Source: Diphasiastrum complanatum
Lineage: Eukaryota > Streptophyta > Lycopodiopsida > Lycopodiales > Lycopodiaceae
Assembly: GCA_029204225.1 (NCBI GenBank)
Contig: CM055093.1
Span: 32,065,777-32,129,776 of the forward strand
Direction of reading: 5' to 3'
DNA: 64,000 nt
Both the position numbers and the translations under genes were made by a program. Below, one piece after another: positions 12,365-24,145 of this stretch. Position 1 is the first letter of the stretch. Every line of letters starts with the position of its first letter. The notes beneath the pieces were generated by a model. The model searched no databases and had not been told where the DNA came from. It was given only the letters and a program-made list of their open reading frames with translations.

Positions 12365-13070
12365 TGTAGTGGGTTTCTTCCCTTGCCTATCCTCAACCCA
12401 AGATCTAATCAATCTAGCATCAAGGAGATGACGTTAGTTGTCACCCGTAAGTTCGTTCCCATGAGAGCGATAACATAGTTCAGATTTCAGCATGAATGGA
12501 AGATTCACATCTAACTCTAACATCCATTAACCCTAAGATCCACAATGAAGATAGCTTACTATTTCTCTCTCATAAAAAGTATAAAAACATGCAATCCCAA
12601 TAACAATCAGATCCAACAATTAGCAAACACAATAAAAGCATGAGAGATGGAGGAAAAGTAATAGAGAGCAAGGACATTCATAAATCCATTTCACAAGAGA
12701 AACAATCTGCTTCATTGAAATGAAGATATGTACATGTGTAGGAAACTTGAGTTGGTCCCTTTTTATAGTAGAGAGGAGGACCTTGGCCTCTGAATCCTAT
12801 TGGTCCAATTCTACCTCCCTAATTATTCAAATTTAAAAAAGAGTGGGAACCATCCAAATTGGAGGGAAACCCAACTTTATTCACTAACTTGACATTTAGG
12901 CCTTGCGACATTATAACTTCCACAAAAAGGCCTAAAGTCCTTTTATTGACTTTCTAATTAATCAAATCTCTATGTGATCATCGGGTTGGACTTACACACG
13001 CAGGGTGCTAAATCTCTCTCACTTTCTAACTTGGGTTAGGATTGCCTTGGGATCCGCAAACCCTCCAACA
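12365..13070 (-). repeat. 5' LTR of gypsy copy A
   Basis: A 706-bp LTR read on the minus strand, starting TGTTGGAGGG at 13070 and ending CCCACTACA at 12365. A minus-strand TATA box (CTATAAAAAGG) lies near 12757-12768. It is collinear with the plus-strand LTR at 39567-40279 by eye. The outer edge abuts a fragment of another LTR at 13071, so the element seems to have inserted into that LTR. The partner 3' LTR is not present in the window. Confidence 0.85.
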
Positions 13071-13690
13071 CTAATCGACTATTCGGTTTTAATCTTCATC
13101 CATTGTTTATCCAGTTATGTTGATTTTTCCGTGTTCTTACACAGTCTGCAGATTTACAAGTGTTTTTATATAGTCTGCAGAAACGCTTATTATCCTCAAT
13201 ATATCAGATACACAGATTGGACATATAGCTAAAGCTAAAACGTCAAGAGACGTTTGGAACATCTTGAACTCACTATATGACGTGAGGGACGTAACTACTG
13301 AGTTATATCTACGAAAGAAATTCTTCACATTCAAGATTCTCTTCACAATCACATTAACCGGTTTAAGAATCTCTTGCAATATATGGACATTGTTGGATTA
13401 GTCATAGACGATCAAGACACAATTATGACATTGCTTTCAAGATTGCCCTCTACATATGAGAATTGGGTGATGATCATATTGACACACTCAGATCTAACTC
13501 TTACTAGAGTTATCACTATGTTGCTGCAAGAAGACAATCAAAGAAGTCAAGACACTTTGTCTATTTCCTCCTCTCAGGCTCTATATGTCTTTGACAATTT
13601 GAGTCCTAGTTCCATTGGTGAGAGAGCTACTTTGCAATTGATCAGACTGTATCTGACTAAAATGTTGTACATGTACCTTTGTTGTGTGAT
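13071..13690 (+). pseudogene. Copia LTR start plus gag fragment, plus strand
   Basis: The first 130 bases (13071-13205) resemble the reverse complement of 16700-16845, that is, the beginning of the 1.16-kb LTR at 15711-16866. It is followed almost directly by copia gag of the UBN2 type: VWNILNSLYDVRDVTTELYLRKKFFT, broken by a frameshift, then MDIVGLVIDDQDTIMTLLSR and LTLTRVITMLLQEDNQ. The rest of the LTR, the primer site and the gag N-terminus are missing, so a large deletion joins LTR to gag. The next segment reads on the opposite strand, making this a head-to-head rearrangement of two partial copies. Confidence 0.75.
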
Positions 13691-15530
13691 GTAGACCAAC
13701 TTCTGTTTTCCAGTCTCTGTGGATTTGTATACCAAGGTAGAAATGAGCTTTGTCCAGATCGGTCATGTTGAATTCGGAAGATAGCATTGTCTTAGCTTCT
13801 TTTATCAGATCGGTACTGTTGCTAAAAAGTAATGTATCATCCACATATAAAGTGATAATGATTAAAGACTGTTGCACTGCTTTGAAATAAACATTTGAAT
13901 CTAAAGAGCTAGGTGTGCAACCATGATCAATAAGAAAAGTATTGATCATTTGAAACCATGCTCAAGCATATTGCTTCAAGCCATAAAGTGCCTTATGGAG
14001 TTTGCACACATGATTGTGTTTACCCTCAATAATATAACCTTCGGGTCGCACCATGTAAATGTCTTCTTTGATAACTCCATTGAGATATGTTGTCTGTACA
14101 TCCATTTGATATATTTCCAAATCTACTGTAGTGGCAAATGATAGCAAAAGTTGAATAGCAGAATGCTTGACTACTAGACTGAAAGTTTCAATGTAATCGA
14201 CGTTGTATACCTAAGAAAATCCTCTGGCAACAAGTCGTGTCTTTTTTTTGTTGATGCTTCCATCTGCGTTGTACTTGACTTTGAAAATCCATTTTCAATC
14301 AACTACGTTTCTACTAGCAGGTAAATCAACAATCGTCCATGTTTGGTTCTTGATAAGAGATGAATACTCTTTATCCATAGCTTCTTTCCAGAGATCAGAA
14401 TCAGGCTGACTGAGTGCCTCTTCGACAGACGTCGGTTCCTGAACAAGGTAGGTAGCAGACTCATCAATATACCGGTTGGGTGGTCTGCCAGTTCTTGAAG
14501 ATCTTCTAGGTAATAGAGGAAGTTGATCATTTCTATCGTACTGTAGTTGTTAAACTGCAACATCATCATCTTCTGACCTGTCGTTGATTTGTTGTTCATT
14601 GAAAGTAGAAGAGCTTGGACCTTCAATGGGAATAGTCGTTTGCGAAACTGAAAAGTTCAAAGCATCAGGAGAATCTGACAGATCGGCTACATGGGAACTG
14701 CCCTTTCCTTTGAGGTCTTGAAACTGATCTTCTATGAAGATGACATCTTCGCTAGTGAATATCTTTGACTCGATGGGATCAAACAACTTGTAGGTTTGAT
14801 CTGAAGTAGTGTACTCCGAAAGTCGAGCTTCTTCCTGAGATCATGAGGTATCTGCACAAAGGCAGTACATCCAAAAACTCGTAAGTTTGATAAAGAAGGT
14901 TTGGTACCTGTCCAAACTTCGAATGGTGTTTTGTCTGAGAGGCTTTTGGTAGGACATCTGTTCTAAATATAGGTTGCTATTGAAACAGCTTCAGCCCAGA
15001 AGCACTTCGAAAGAGTCGCGTGTGATAACATGCACTATGTTGATTCGACTAAGGTTATGTTCTTTCTCTCAACAAGACCATTTGACTGACGAGAATAGGA
15101 GGTAATATATTGCTACTCAATGCCGTTGTTGAGGCAGTACTCCTTGAATTCGTTGGAGATGTATTATCCCCCGTTATCTGACCTCAGTGCTTTGATTCGT
15201 TTGTCAGTTTGATTATTAGCATGCTCTTTGAATTGTCTGAATTTTATGAAAGCCTCTGCCTTTTGTTTAATGAAATAAACAACTATCCTTTTTGAAAGCT
15301 CGTCAATAAAGGTAATAAAATACTTTGCATCTAACAATGAAGGAGTTTGCATCGGTCCACATATATCTGTGTGAACTTTGTACCTGTAACAACATCCCAT
15401 AATTTGCTGGCGATTAGCAAGGTCTTCATCTTAAATTTGCACAAATGATAATTGGATCTATTCAGCTTGTCTGTGATAAGAGCGGCTTTACTTTGAGAAT
15501 CCATCTGGAACTTAGTTTGTCAATTATATC
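13690..15530 (-). pseudogene. Copia pol fragment with gag-integrase deletion, minus strand
   Basis: Read on the minus strand from 15530, a gag N-terminal phrase (ITDKLNRSNYHLCKFKM) passes near 15385 straight into the integrase core (VHTDICGPMQTPSLLDAKYF), so the rest of gag and the protease are deleted. Integrase continues (KRIKALRSDNGG), then several frameshifts and stops, then reverse transcriptase: QMDVQTTYLNGVIKEDIYM, VCKLHKALYGLKQ, and the catalytic box LYVDDTLLF near 13835-13860, followed by DKAHFYLGIQIHRD. The 3' end is cut near 13690 at the junction with the opposite-strand gag piece; RNase H is missing. The catalytic YVDD is kept, but the gene is clearly dead. It is the same family as 4335-5925. 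Confidence 0.85.
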
Positions 15531-15698
15531 GATCATGCTAAGATGTAGTAATCCCAACAATAGGAAAGCAATTCTCTGATACTGAAAGGTTGGAAAGAAC
15601 TGAAGAGTTTGATATCAATTTGATATCGTGAAAGATATCAAGTATTAGAGCTTTCGCTCTGATATCATGAAGGAATCAAATAAAGAAGTAATGAAATG

Positions 15699-15710
15699 GC
15701 TCTGATACCA
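15699..15710 (-). other. Primer-binding site, initiator-Met tRNA
   Basis: TGGTATCAGAGC on the minus strand, directly against the LTR edge at 15711. This is the usual copia primer site complementary to the 3' end of initiator tRNA-Met. Confidence 0.85.
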
Positions 15711-16866
15711 TGTGAAAAATAGGTTAGATAATCATAGCTGAAACTTCCTACTTCCAGTGCATGACTACGCCTATCAAAAATTGAACAAAGCAGTAGTGAT
15801 GGGAATCACGTTCAATCTTTAGCAACTAACTTTGAAATCACTAGATACTAAGTGATTACGTAGCTAAACATAAAGTATTGAATTCTCAAACAATTTTATC
15901 AGTTACAAAGGAAATACAGAGATGCATGTATTCTGACATATACTGAATGCAATAAAAGATAGGTATTGATTTAGAAAAACAAAATCAGATGCTAATGAGC
16001 GCAAAATATTAGCGGATAGAAACTGCGCACTCTAGGCTATCTCTAAGTAACTGAGGATAAGTTTGATAATAAGCAACTATGCTGATAAGCAATAGCGCAA
16101 TAGCAACTCTAAAATATAACTCTAAAAGACTGAGCTAGAATGCCCAAGAGAATTCAGTGATATTAAACTGCTTACATTGAAATTGTATGAATATGATCAA
16201 CTATTTATACTAAGAAATTAGGTCGTCAATTGCGAGTGCCAGTTGGCTGGTCTTCACTGGCATCCATCCGGTTCCTTATCATTGATTGCTGATAAGCAAC
16301 GAAATTGGTCGTAAACATTCTGTCTGCATAAGTGAAGCAAACTGACACTTCTACAAAAATGAACTAAAATAGCCACAGGCGACACTATCGCAAAGGGCGA
16401 CAGTATCGGAATTTTGTGAAAAGTGCAATAGTGCCTTAAGCTAATTTAGGGTTGCCTTACACTTTGCCAGAGTCATTTCCTTAACTTTTTGAGGCTCTTT
16501 GGAGAAAGCGAAAAGCGCGACATTTTGTCAAGTGAAAAATGTGACTGCATATTTGTTCGCGAATCCCGACAAAATGCGAAAAGCGACATTGCATTTTTAC
16601 ATGAGATTCTTGACAGGCGACAGCTAAAACCGAAGCGGCACTAAGGTAAAACTCCATGTATTTCCTGACAGGTGAGATAGCCGAAGTGAGAGAAAATGTG
16701 AAATGCGACACTGTGGTAAAACTCCGTGTAATTCTGCAGATTGTGTAAAAACACTTGTAAAATTACAGACTGTAAAAGAATCGGGGAAAAACCGCAGATT
16801 CGGATAAAACAATGGATGAAGATTAAAACAGATTAGTCGATTGGTAAGAAGGAGAATAATCCAACA
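15711..16866 (-). repeat. 5' LTR of the rearranged copia element
   Basis: A 1156-bp unit with plus-strand edges TGTGAAAAATAGG and TCCAACA. On the minus strand it starts TGTTGGATTATTC and abuts the primer site. A minus-strand TATA box (GTATAAATAG) lies near 16203-16212. The outer boundary rests on the TG/CA ends and on similarity to 13071-13205. Confidence 0.72.
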
Positions 16867-18998
16867 AACGCAAATGGGCAAAGCGTGAAGCTTTGAGAGC
16901 TAGCTCTAGCATGGAGAGCTAATGGAGATCACATGATTGGGTGTGATTGAAGGGCAAACACTATGATGGGTGTTTGCTAGCGATCTATTGTAGGGTGTCG
17001 TAAACGTGGGGACAGGCAGCGAAAGCTTGAGCGTGGTCGTGTAGGAGTGGAAATGCAACAGTTAGCAGCAAAAATATTCAAGTTGAATCATCCATACAAA
17101 TTGCGCAAATGAACAATACAGTAGTGAAACAAAAATTGCACTCTGATTAATATCAACAGTGAGTACAATGGCTTGATGTAATAACTTCAGCTTGCTGAGT
17201 GTGATAACGATGGCTATAGATAACTCTGATTATATTGTTAAACAAAAGCTTGATTAACACTTACATAGCTTACTCCAGTCTTTGTATATGTACAAAAGTA
17301 AGTAACCATCCTTGGGATATTTGGCTGTTTAGGTTTAATGATAAGTTGGCGACATCGGTCTGCCAATGTAGTGAAAAATCCGAAGGTGCCCTTAGATTGA
17401 AGGTATGTAAATCTCAAAGGTGCCTCTAGAGTGAAGGCAGGGAAAATGCCAAAAAAAAAAAAAAAGATGAAGGCGGGTCTGAAATGGATTCCAAGGCATT
17501 CTGGCCACTGTGTCACATTTTTCGCGAAGGTGTGAAAAAGGTGAAAAAGGCGAAGGTGTCTTAAAAATGTTTAAGGCATAATTTGACCTTCAAATTTCAG
17601 CTTTCAAATGCCAACACGCTCAATATTTGAATAACATACTTCCTTCCTCAAAGAAGGGTATCATTTTTCAATAACATTTAGTTTAACATTTTAGTTTTTC
17701 TTTTTGCTTTAAAAAGTCGACATCACTAAAGCAAGATAAAAAGATGAGGTGATTGATATATCAAAAGAAGCTTCATAGAGCTTTCAAATCATTAAAATTT
17801 TCACAAAAACCAAAGATCACATTTAAGAAAAGTTTAAAAAATTGAAATACTTTTTATACTCCTCAAACTCAAGTAATCTCATTTTTCACTTTTTTAATAA
17901 AAAAAACGGCAATGGTGGGAGAAAAATATTTATGGCCAAATTTTTTTTCAAGCACCTTCCAGTTGCTAGAAGGCGCACGTAATAAAATTAACCTTTTTAC
18001 ACGCACCCCTTCTGGGTGCGTGTAAAAAAAATTTACGTCACGGAAAGATGCCTTCTCGAACAGTTTCCCCCGTGGAATGATGTGTGCCCTCGGAGGGCTT
18101 CCTTTCCCCCCTTGAACTCAGCATTGTGGCAATAGCTTACAGCTAGCATGTGACAATAACTTATCGCTAACGTGGCAAGGCGAAAACGGTATAGTCAGGC
18201 AATAGAAAGGAAACTTGAGGGACTCACAGTGCTTTGGAAACCTCCCTCGAGTTTCCCTTTAAATATCCTACATCTCTCAATGGATATCGGCTTTTGAAAA
18301 ATAATGCCTTCTAAAACCTTCAACTCAAAAATGTTGCATTCTAAAATCCTAAAACTATAAAAAATTGACGTTTATTATAGTAGTTACCCTTGTTTAAAAA
18401 AAGTGCATCAATTGAAACTATTTTTTATCTCCTAAAATATATTCATCGTAAAGTTTTTTCATAAATTTCAAAGATCTTTGGCATCCAACTATTTTTCTTG
18501 GGCATTAACCTAGCTGGGTCCAACAATTATTTTCAGGGTACATTGTGTTATAAGGTTAGAAAATTGTCATGTATCCATAAGTTTTCAAACATAAAAAAAA
18601 AAAAAAGAAGTTGTGCTAAAGATTGAGCACCTGCAATGTAGAAATTCCCATTTCAAAATTTTACGTGGTTTTATGAAGTATTATAATAATCTGCATGCAT
18701 CCTATATATATTTAAAAGCCAACAGTTTAAAATCCTACATATATTTTACTAAACATAAAATTTTTTACAAAATAAAATTTTGATCGATTTTTAAAAAGTT
18801 ATCATCTTGCATTATATCTTTTAAGTCATTTTTTTGAGAAAAGTTGCTAGTTCCATTCCTATACTATGCCGATTTTAAGAGCACTGTGAGGGAGGTTTAT
18901 ACTTTTTACGTTCTTACAAATTCCAAGGCTTGGTACGTTGCCAAATAAACTTGAAAGTTGAGAGATGGAACCAGAACCTTGGGCGTGGACCACCCGCC
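16867..18998. other. No recognisable gene (16.9-19.0 kb)
   Basis: AT-rich spacer with no protein family signature. It contains a poly-A run near 17450-17465, some CGAAGGTG phrases (about 17525-17565), and one strong hairpin listed separately. Confidence 0.55.
17994..18028. repeat. Perfect 15-bp hairpin
   Basis: Arms TTTTTACACGCACCC and GGGTGCGTGTAAAAA with a 5-base loop CTTCT. It stands alone in non-coding sequence; its function is unknown. Confidence 0.85.
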
Positions 18999-19018
18999 GG
19001 GGGGGGGGGGGGGGGGGG
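18999..19018 (+). repeat. Poly-G run of 20 bases
   Basis: Twenty consecutive G after CACCCGCC. Such runs can form G-quadruplexes and are prone to length errors in sequencing, so the exact count is uncertain. Confidence 0.9.
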
Positions 19019-19641
19019 TTGCGGCTGATGCTTTATGACTTGACGGGTCACTCGGGTCAAGCCCAACAAACCAAAAAAAAGCTGACGTTGACCTTCACAG
19101 TCTACACGTAATCCCACCCACTCAGCCGCCACTGAGGCCTCGGGCGCTTCGGCTTCTGACAGCCACCTTTCAAAATGACAAACACGACTATCATCAAAGC
19201 ACTTTAATTACATGGACACCGCAGGTTTTTCATTGAATCTTCTTTACTTTTCTTTTGGTCTCAATAAAATTGCTGTTGCTTCTTTCTTTTTGGTTTTCTA
19301 TTGTGCTTTCGCTTCCCACCATCTTGCCTTGAACCCAATGATCAATTTGAATTAGGTCAGGTTCATGTAGACTACAGCAATTATAGTTGATAATTTAGAG
19401 TCTTCTAAGTTTTAGTTTACGTAATGGATTTTTGGTGACTATTTTGCCCATTTCTGAACAGATTAAAAAGCAGAATAGTCACCTGTTTTTTAAAAAAAAG
19501 TTTTAGTGCAGATTATGCCTGCCATCTGCCACGTGGCAACATTGGATTGGTCTCAAATTTTTTTAGTGCTGATTCTACTTGCACCTGCCACGTGGCAGCT
19601 AAGGATTGGTTTGAAAAGGGTCCAAAAATCCATTACGCAAT

Positions 19642-19775
19642 GGAAGGGGCCGGGCAGAGGCCATTCTGCCCGGTTCGGATTTCCAGAATTTTTTAGGCTC
19701 GGCCCGAAAATTTTTGGAGCCTAAAAATTTTTGGAAATCCGAACCGGGCAGAATGGCCTCTGCCCAGCTCCTTCC
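19642..19775. repeat. Foldback hairpin 1, 43-bp arms
   Basis: The left arm (19642-19684) and right arm (19733-19775) are reverse complements with two mismatches over 43 bp. The core phrase is GGCAGAGGCCATTCTGCCCG. Pairing extends further inward over an AT-rich stretch. The hairpin is bracketed by CCATTACGCAATGG on the left and CCATAATACGTAATGG on the right. Confidence 0.88.
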
Positions 19776-20024
19776 ATAATACGTAATGGATTCTTTGTGC
19801 TGATTACGCCCACTTTTTGGGCTTTTTAAAAAGCATAAAATGTCACTGAATTTTTTTTAAAAAAATTTAAAATTCTGAAGCACATTCCAAACGCGCATCA
19901 GTCCGCGTCAAACTGTGCGCGTCAGATTGCCACGTGGCAGTTTCTCATTGGTCCAAAAAAAACCACAGTGCTGATTATGCTTTGTAGATGGCATGTGGAA
20001 AAGTCAAAGACTCCAATACGCAAT

Positions 20025-20153
20025 GGAAGGAGCCGGGCACAGGCCATTCTGCCCGGTTCGGCTTTCCAAAAACATTTAGGTGAAGCTCGAAGCCGAGCCC
20101 AATTTTTTTTGGAAATCCTTACCGGGCAGAATGGCCTGTGCCCGGCCCCTTCC
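20025..20153. repeat. Foldback hairpin 2, 43-bp arms
   Basis: The arms 20025-20067 and 20111-20153 pair with only a few mismatches, and their sequence closely follows hairpin 1 (GGGCACAGGCCATTCTGCCC). The loop differs from hairpin 1, while arm pairing is kept. Confidence 0.88.
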
Positions 20154-20166
20154 GTAATACAACATG

Positions 20167-21525
20167 GAGTGCTTGAAGATTTCAACATGTAATCATCTTT
20201 AGACTTTTACTATTGTTGCCCCAGCCCTAGTGGTCACTACATATTGCTCCATGTCCTTTCCTTCATAGATGTTCTTTCTAAAAAGATAGTATTCTTAATT
20301 ATGAATGATGGTGTTTGAAGGCCCAACCTCATCCAACCATCGAGAAGACTTCAACTATTGCATCAAGATATATGCAATGTGAGGGATGGAGTTTTCTTAT
20401 ACGTTTGATGAGGGTGGGACCTTGATTGCACTCTCTAGTCATGACTCGGAATACGTCAAGGTTAGAAATACGTTTCTAGCTCTTTCGTGCTTGATGATTG
20501 TCCTTTGTATCTCTCTAGTTCCACCCTTTTTTAAATTCATCTTTTAGCTCTAAAATCACCTCATTTATCGACCATTTTTTACTTGCTTGTTTTCCTAAAA
20601 GTGAGTGTGTAGTCAACCTTATAAACAAGTACAACGCGTTAAATGATTTGTCATGAGAGAAATTCATGTCTCATGTGTAATTCAGCAAGCCATGAGTTTC
20701 AATCAACACATATGAGGGTCTTATTAACCCTATTCTAAGACATGGACCAGTCCACAATCATGGAAACTTGTTTTATTTGCCACGGGTGATGGAATTCTCT
20801 TGCCCTCTAACTCTAGTAACTGTATAACCCTTGTCCGAACGTGATCAATCATGATGACTCATGAGCCTAAATCTTGCTCCTATTATGGAATTCTAGTGAA
20901 GATGTGCTTTACATCTCACTGTACCGACAAAGTAAATCTCACTACTTATGGAGAAAATAACACATTGAGGTCCCCAATAAGTGGTCACTTGGGTTGGTGA
21001 AAATAGCCCATCCTTTTCTTTAACTCCTAACCACCACACATGTGGACATCAAAAGAGAAAAATAATCATCTATGCCAGGTCATGTGCCACATGGTCTTGT
21101 AGGCCACTGCACAATTCAGATATCATGTGCTTGGGTGACTTCATCCCAGTTGACTCCACATTTCACATCATAGATCCTTGTAGCCCTAACCCTAATTGAC
21201 TAGGTGAGTAGCTCAAAAGTTATCACTACATATGCACCCTTCAGATTTCTGAACAGTGGTCAATCATGAATGCAGAGTTTTTTTTTTCTTTTTCTCTTGA
21301 ATGCAGAGTTTTTGTGTTCTGTCTTCTCTCGCCGAAGGTTCTTATACCCTCTTCACAGCTGTTCCATTGAATTCAGTCCTAACTACTTTCATAAAATCTG
21401 ACAGCCCTCTCCCCCAGCAAAAAAAGAAAAAACCCAAGTGATACATGTTTGTATAATTGCGGTTTTAGTTTCTGATCTGGTGATAGAGAGTTAGTTTCTT
21501 CATCTTGGATTTGATTTGGAATCAA
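20167..21525. other. No recognisable gene (20.2-21.5 kb)
   Basis: No conserved protein motif, RNA gene or repeat seen. The last 200 bases may hold the promoter and 5' UTR of the small ORF at 21526; a poly-T run occurs near 21280. Confidence 0.45.
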
Positions 21526-21780
21526 ATGCATAGGAGGAGAGTGAATGCTCTGTTCGTGGGTATGTTGGTTAGTCTGCTTTTGCTTGCCTGTTTTTTTCTG
21601 CAAACCCACATTCACAATGCTCCTCACCCCTTGCTACATCAATTTCTCTCAAATCCACCAAAAGATCCCTCCCAGTCCTCCATCGTCACATCAGACAAGG
21701 ATCGGCAGCTGCTCGCTGCCCACCTAGACTATGTTTATGATGGCTATGACACGCGTAATGGGCCTCCTCCTCCTGCGTAG
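21526..21780 (+). CDS. Possible small secreted or membrane-anchored peptide precursor (84 aa)
   Basis: An ATG at 21526 opens 84 codons ending in TAG. The product starts with a basic tip (MHRRR), then a strongly hydrophobic stretch at residues 8-23 (ALFVGMLVSLLLLACF) typical of a signal peptide or signal anchor. A polar, proline- and serine-rich middle follows, and the C-terminus is AAHLDYVYDGYDTRNGPPPP plus one Ala. Short plant peptide-hormone precursors have this layout: signal, variable middle, conserved C-terminal tail. The phrase LxAHLDYVY recalls the region before the phytosulfokine core, and acidic-Tyr (DY) is the context sulfated by plant tyrosylprotein sulfotransferase. However, the phytosulfokine YIYTQ core and its Cys pattern are absent, so I do not assign it. 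No copia or gypsy sequence touches it. It could still be a chance ORF; A/T bias is lower here than in the flanks, which mildly favours a gene. Confidence 0.45.
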   Translation: MHRRRVNALFVGMLVSLLLLACFFLQTHIHNAPHPLLHQFLSNPPKDPSQSSIVTSDKDRQLLAAHLDYVYDGYDTRNGPPPPA

Positions 21781-24067
21781 TGCAACAGCATCATCGGAAT
21801 TTGAATAGCCAGCTCGAAAGATCTAAGCGATTGCTATCAGAGGGCAACACATTGGGAGAGGTGAAGTTCTATTGTATTGATGCTGAAAAGGACCATCTTT
21901 TGCAGTCAGCTTGAGCGTAGCAGATCGAGAAGGCTTGCTTTACGTTTCCTCGAAATCACTTTACTGTAACAGTTGAAACGAATCTAGCAGAAAAATACAA
22001 CTACAGATTGAGCTGTAAATAGCCACCAAATGTTTGTAGTATTTGTTGAGGGAATTTACCCCTGAAGGCTTTTACAAAAGCATAGCTTTTACACGCCAGA
22101 AGCTGGCTCTATAATCTGGTAAATATTCTTTTCATTTGTAGAGATAAACGACCGATTACCGCATTTGTTCTTGTACTCTATATTGTGTTGTTGCGTTGAA
22201 AGTAATGGAATAGTTTATATTCGATAGCTGTACTACATGCTGCCACTTGCAAGAGATCTGATTGTACAATTATCGTTTTCTCTCTACTCAGTTGTTGCCT
22301 TGGAGTACCAATTTAAGTTATAACTCCTTTGCGTCTTTTAGATCTTCATCTAGCTACCACCCAACAGAAGGATTGAAAAATTTATGCATGATTATGACGT
22401 CAAGAGCACGATGAAAAGCTATTGAACATCCATTCTTTTCACGCAAAGAGCGTTATGACAAATATGTGCCTCGATCTGAAGCGCTGCCTGTCTCTCCATT
22501 AGTCTCTTCACCCTCTGACGAAGCCTCCTAAATCCATGATCCATTTCTTAAAAACTCTGAAGGTGTATGCTGCCCCGTTCACAGGGATGGCAAAAAGACA
22601 TGTGCTGACAAAATAAGAGAAATCACAGGTATGAGCATGGTGTTCTAAACGGGCCTGCCAAGGATCAAGGATATATGTCGATTTTATGCGTATCTGACCC
22701 TTAATGCCGTATATTGCATGTGGGTTATTTTTCAATCTGTTACCTGGGCCTCTTTCTTACTGAAGATTGGCCCTTTGCCCTGCCTCACTGTGTGTAATCT
22801 GCCTCTCACACGTCTTAAGCTTAGGCTTGATCATATCATTCGCCACATATTTGTTTGAATAAAGCTAAACCAAACTTCTTGTGAGCTTCTTCGTGAGACC
22901 TCAAGATCTTTCAAAACCCGTGTGTTGCAAGGCATAAAATGTACAGCTTATATGTCCTTTTATGTGTAAATGTCAAGCTAAACTGATGTAATAATAAGGG
23001 GAAAGATCTTTCCACTCGTACTGGAAAGTTTCTATGTTATCATTTTACATAATATCAATCAGGGAGCCAAAATTTGACAGTTTGAAAAGCTGTATGGAAT
23101 TCCTGGCAGCAAGCAGTGCGATCCAAGCTTTAATTGGGGCAGGGAGATTTATGTGATCTGAGAGCAGTGGCTGGAATTGCTTGGAAATCAGAAAACTTAG
23201 AAACATTTGCATTATGAAATCCTTTTTGAGAAATAGAAGGAGAATGATGGCACAAAATTTTGTCTATATGGAAATGAATGGTCTTTGAAATGAGTTTCAT
23301 TAATGCTCCTGTTATGCCAAGAAGAATATGGTACTCCAAGCCACACGACAGGGATATCTTTGGCTCTCATTAGCTTTTTAGCCATCCATCCCCCCAAAAG
23401 CCTCTAAGCATTAGATATGCCAATTTTCTACCTTCCAATCCCAATTAGGAGAATATCTATGGGTGGTCACTCCTTACATAAGTTAAGTTAAGACGGGGAC
23501 CTCTTATGTGATTGTAGCTTGATTGTGGACTATAATAGAAGAGACATGAGAAATCTTTCTAGCTTATGACCATCTTGGAGGACATAAAACTTAACATAAA
23601 TTTCATTTTACTCGTTGAATCTGCACATGCATCAATCTTGAGCTATATCTTCCAAATTTTCCAATCTTGATCCCCAAGTGATGCTACACCAACTCAAATA
23701 AAGGCCAAGGCTTGTCAAATAGTCGAATACAAAGGAAAGGGGAGTGCATCGTCAAATCCCTAGTATGGGAGACGCATCACAAAATGTTTGGAAGCAACAC
23801 GAATTTGTCTTTGCGTATAAGAAATTTTGGCCAGCAACCTTCTCATTTTTGTTGAGCACCAACTTTGCCAACTTGGTAGTTATTTGGTCATCAGACAAGC
23901 TTTTTGAATAAACATTTAGCAAATTCATTGGGAAGCTTAAAAAATATTGCTATATTTGATGGTTGACACTACAAACATGAGCAAAATTAATCTATCAACC
24001 AGGGGTGTAATAGAATGATTAGCTGTAAGCTAGTCAAGAAAGTTGTAACATTGCATGATTGTGATTC

Positions 24068-24071
<4 letters not shown>
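21781..24071. other. No recognisable gene (21.8-24.1 kb)
   Basis: The first few hundred bases could be the 3' UTR of the small ORF. The rest lacks conserved coding phrases, RNA genes and retroelement motifs; open stretches such as 22508-22735 (minus) and 23130-23397 (minus) have no family signature. Confidence 0.45.

Positions 24072-24140
<69 letters not shown>
24072..24140 (+). repeat. (GA)n microsatellite
   Basis: About 34 uninterrupted GA units. A potential length-variable locus. An apparent Arg-Glu repeat ORF across it is an artefact. Confidence 0.97.

Positions 24141-24145
<5 letters not shown>

Larger units (their letters stand above)
19424..20166. repeat. Tandem pair of foldback-containing units
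   Basis: Two diverged direct copies of a roughly 370-bp unit, about 19424-19790 and 19786-20166. Each begins near TAATGGATT, has a TTTTTAAAAAGCA segment, one or two CCACGTGGCA blocks (19530, 19588 and 19930), and ends with a large hairpin. I see no coding potential. The duplication is clear from the shared motif order; the exact unit edges are approximate. Confidence 0.75.

Noticed and set aside
20981-21199. 72-codon plus-strand ORF
   Set aside because: No domain, signal peptide or conserved phrase; composition like flanking spacer.
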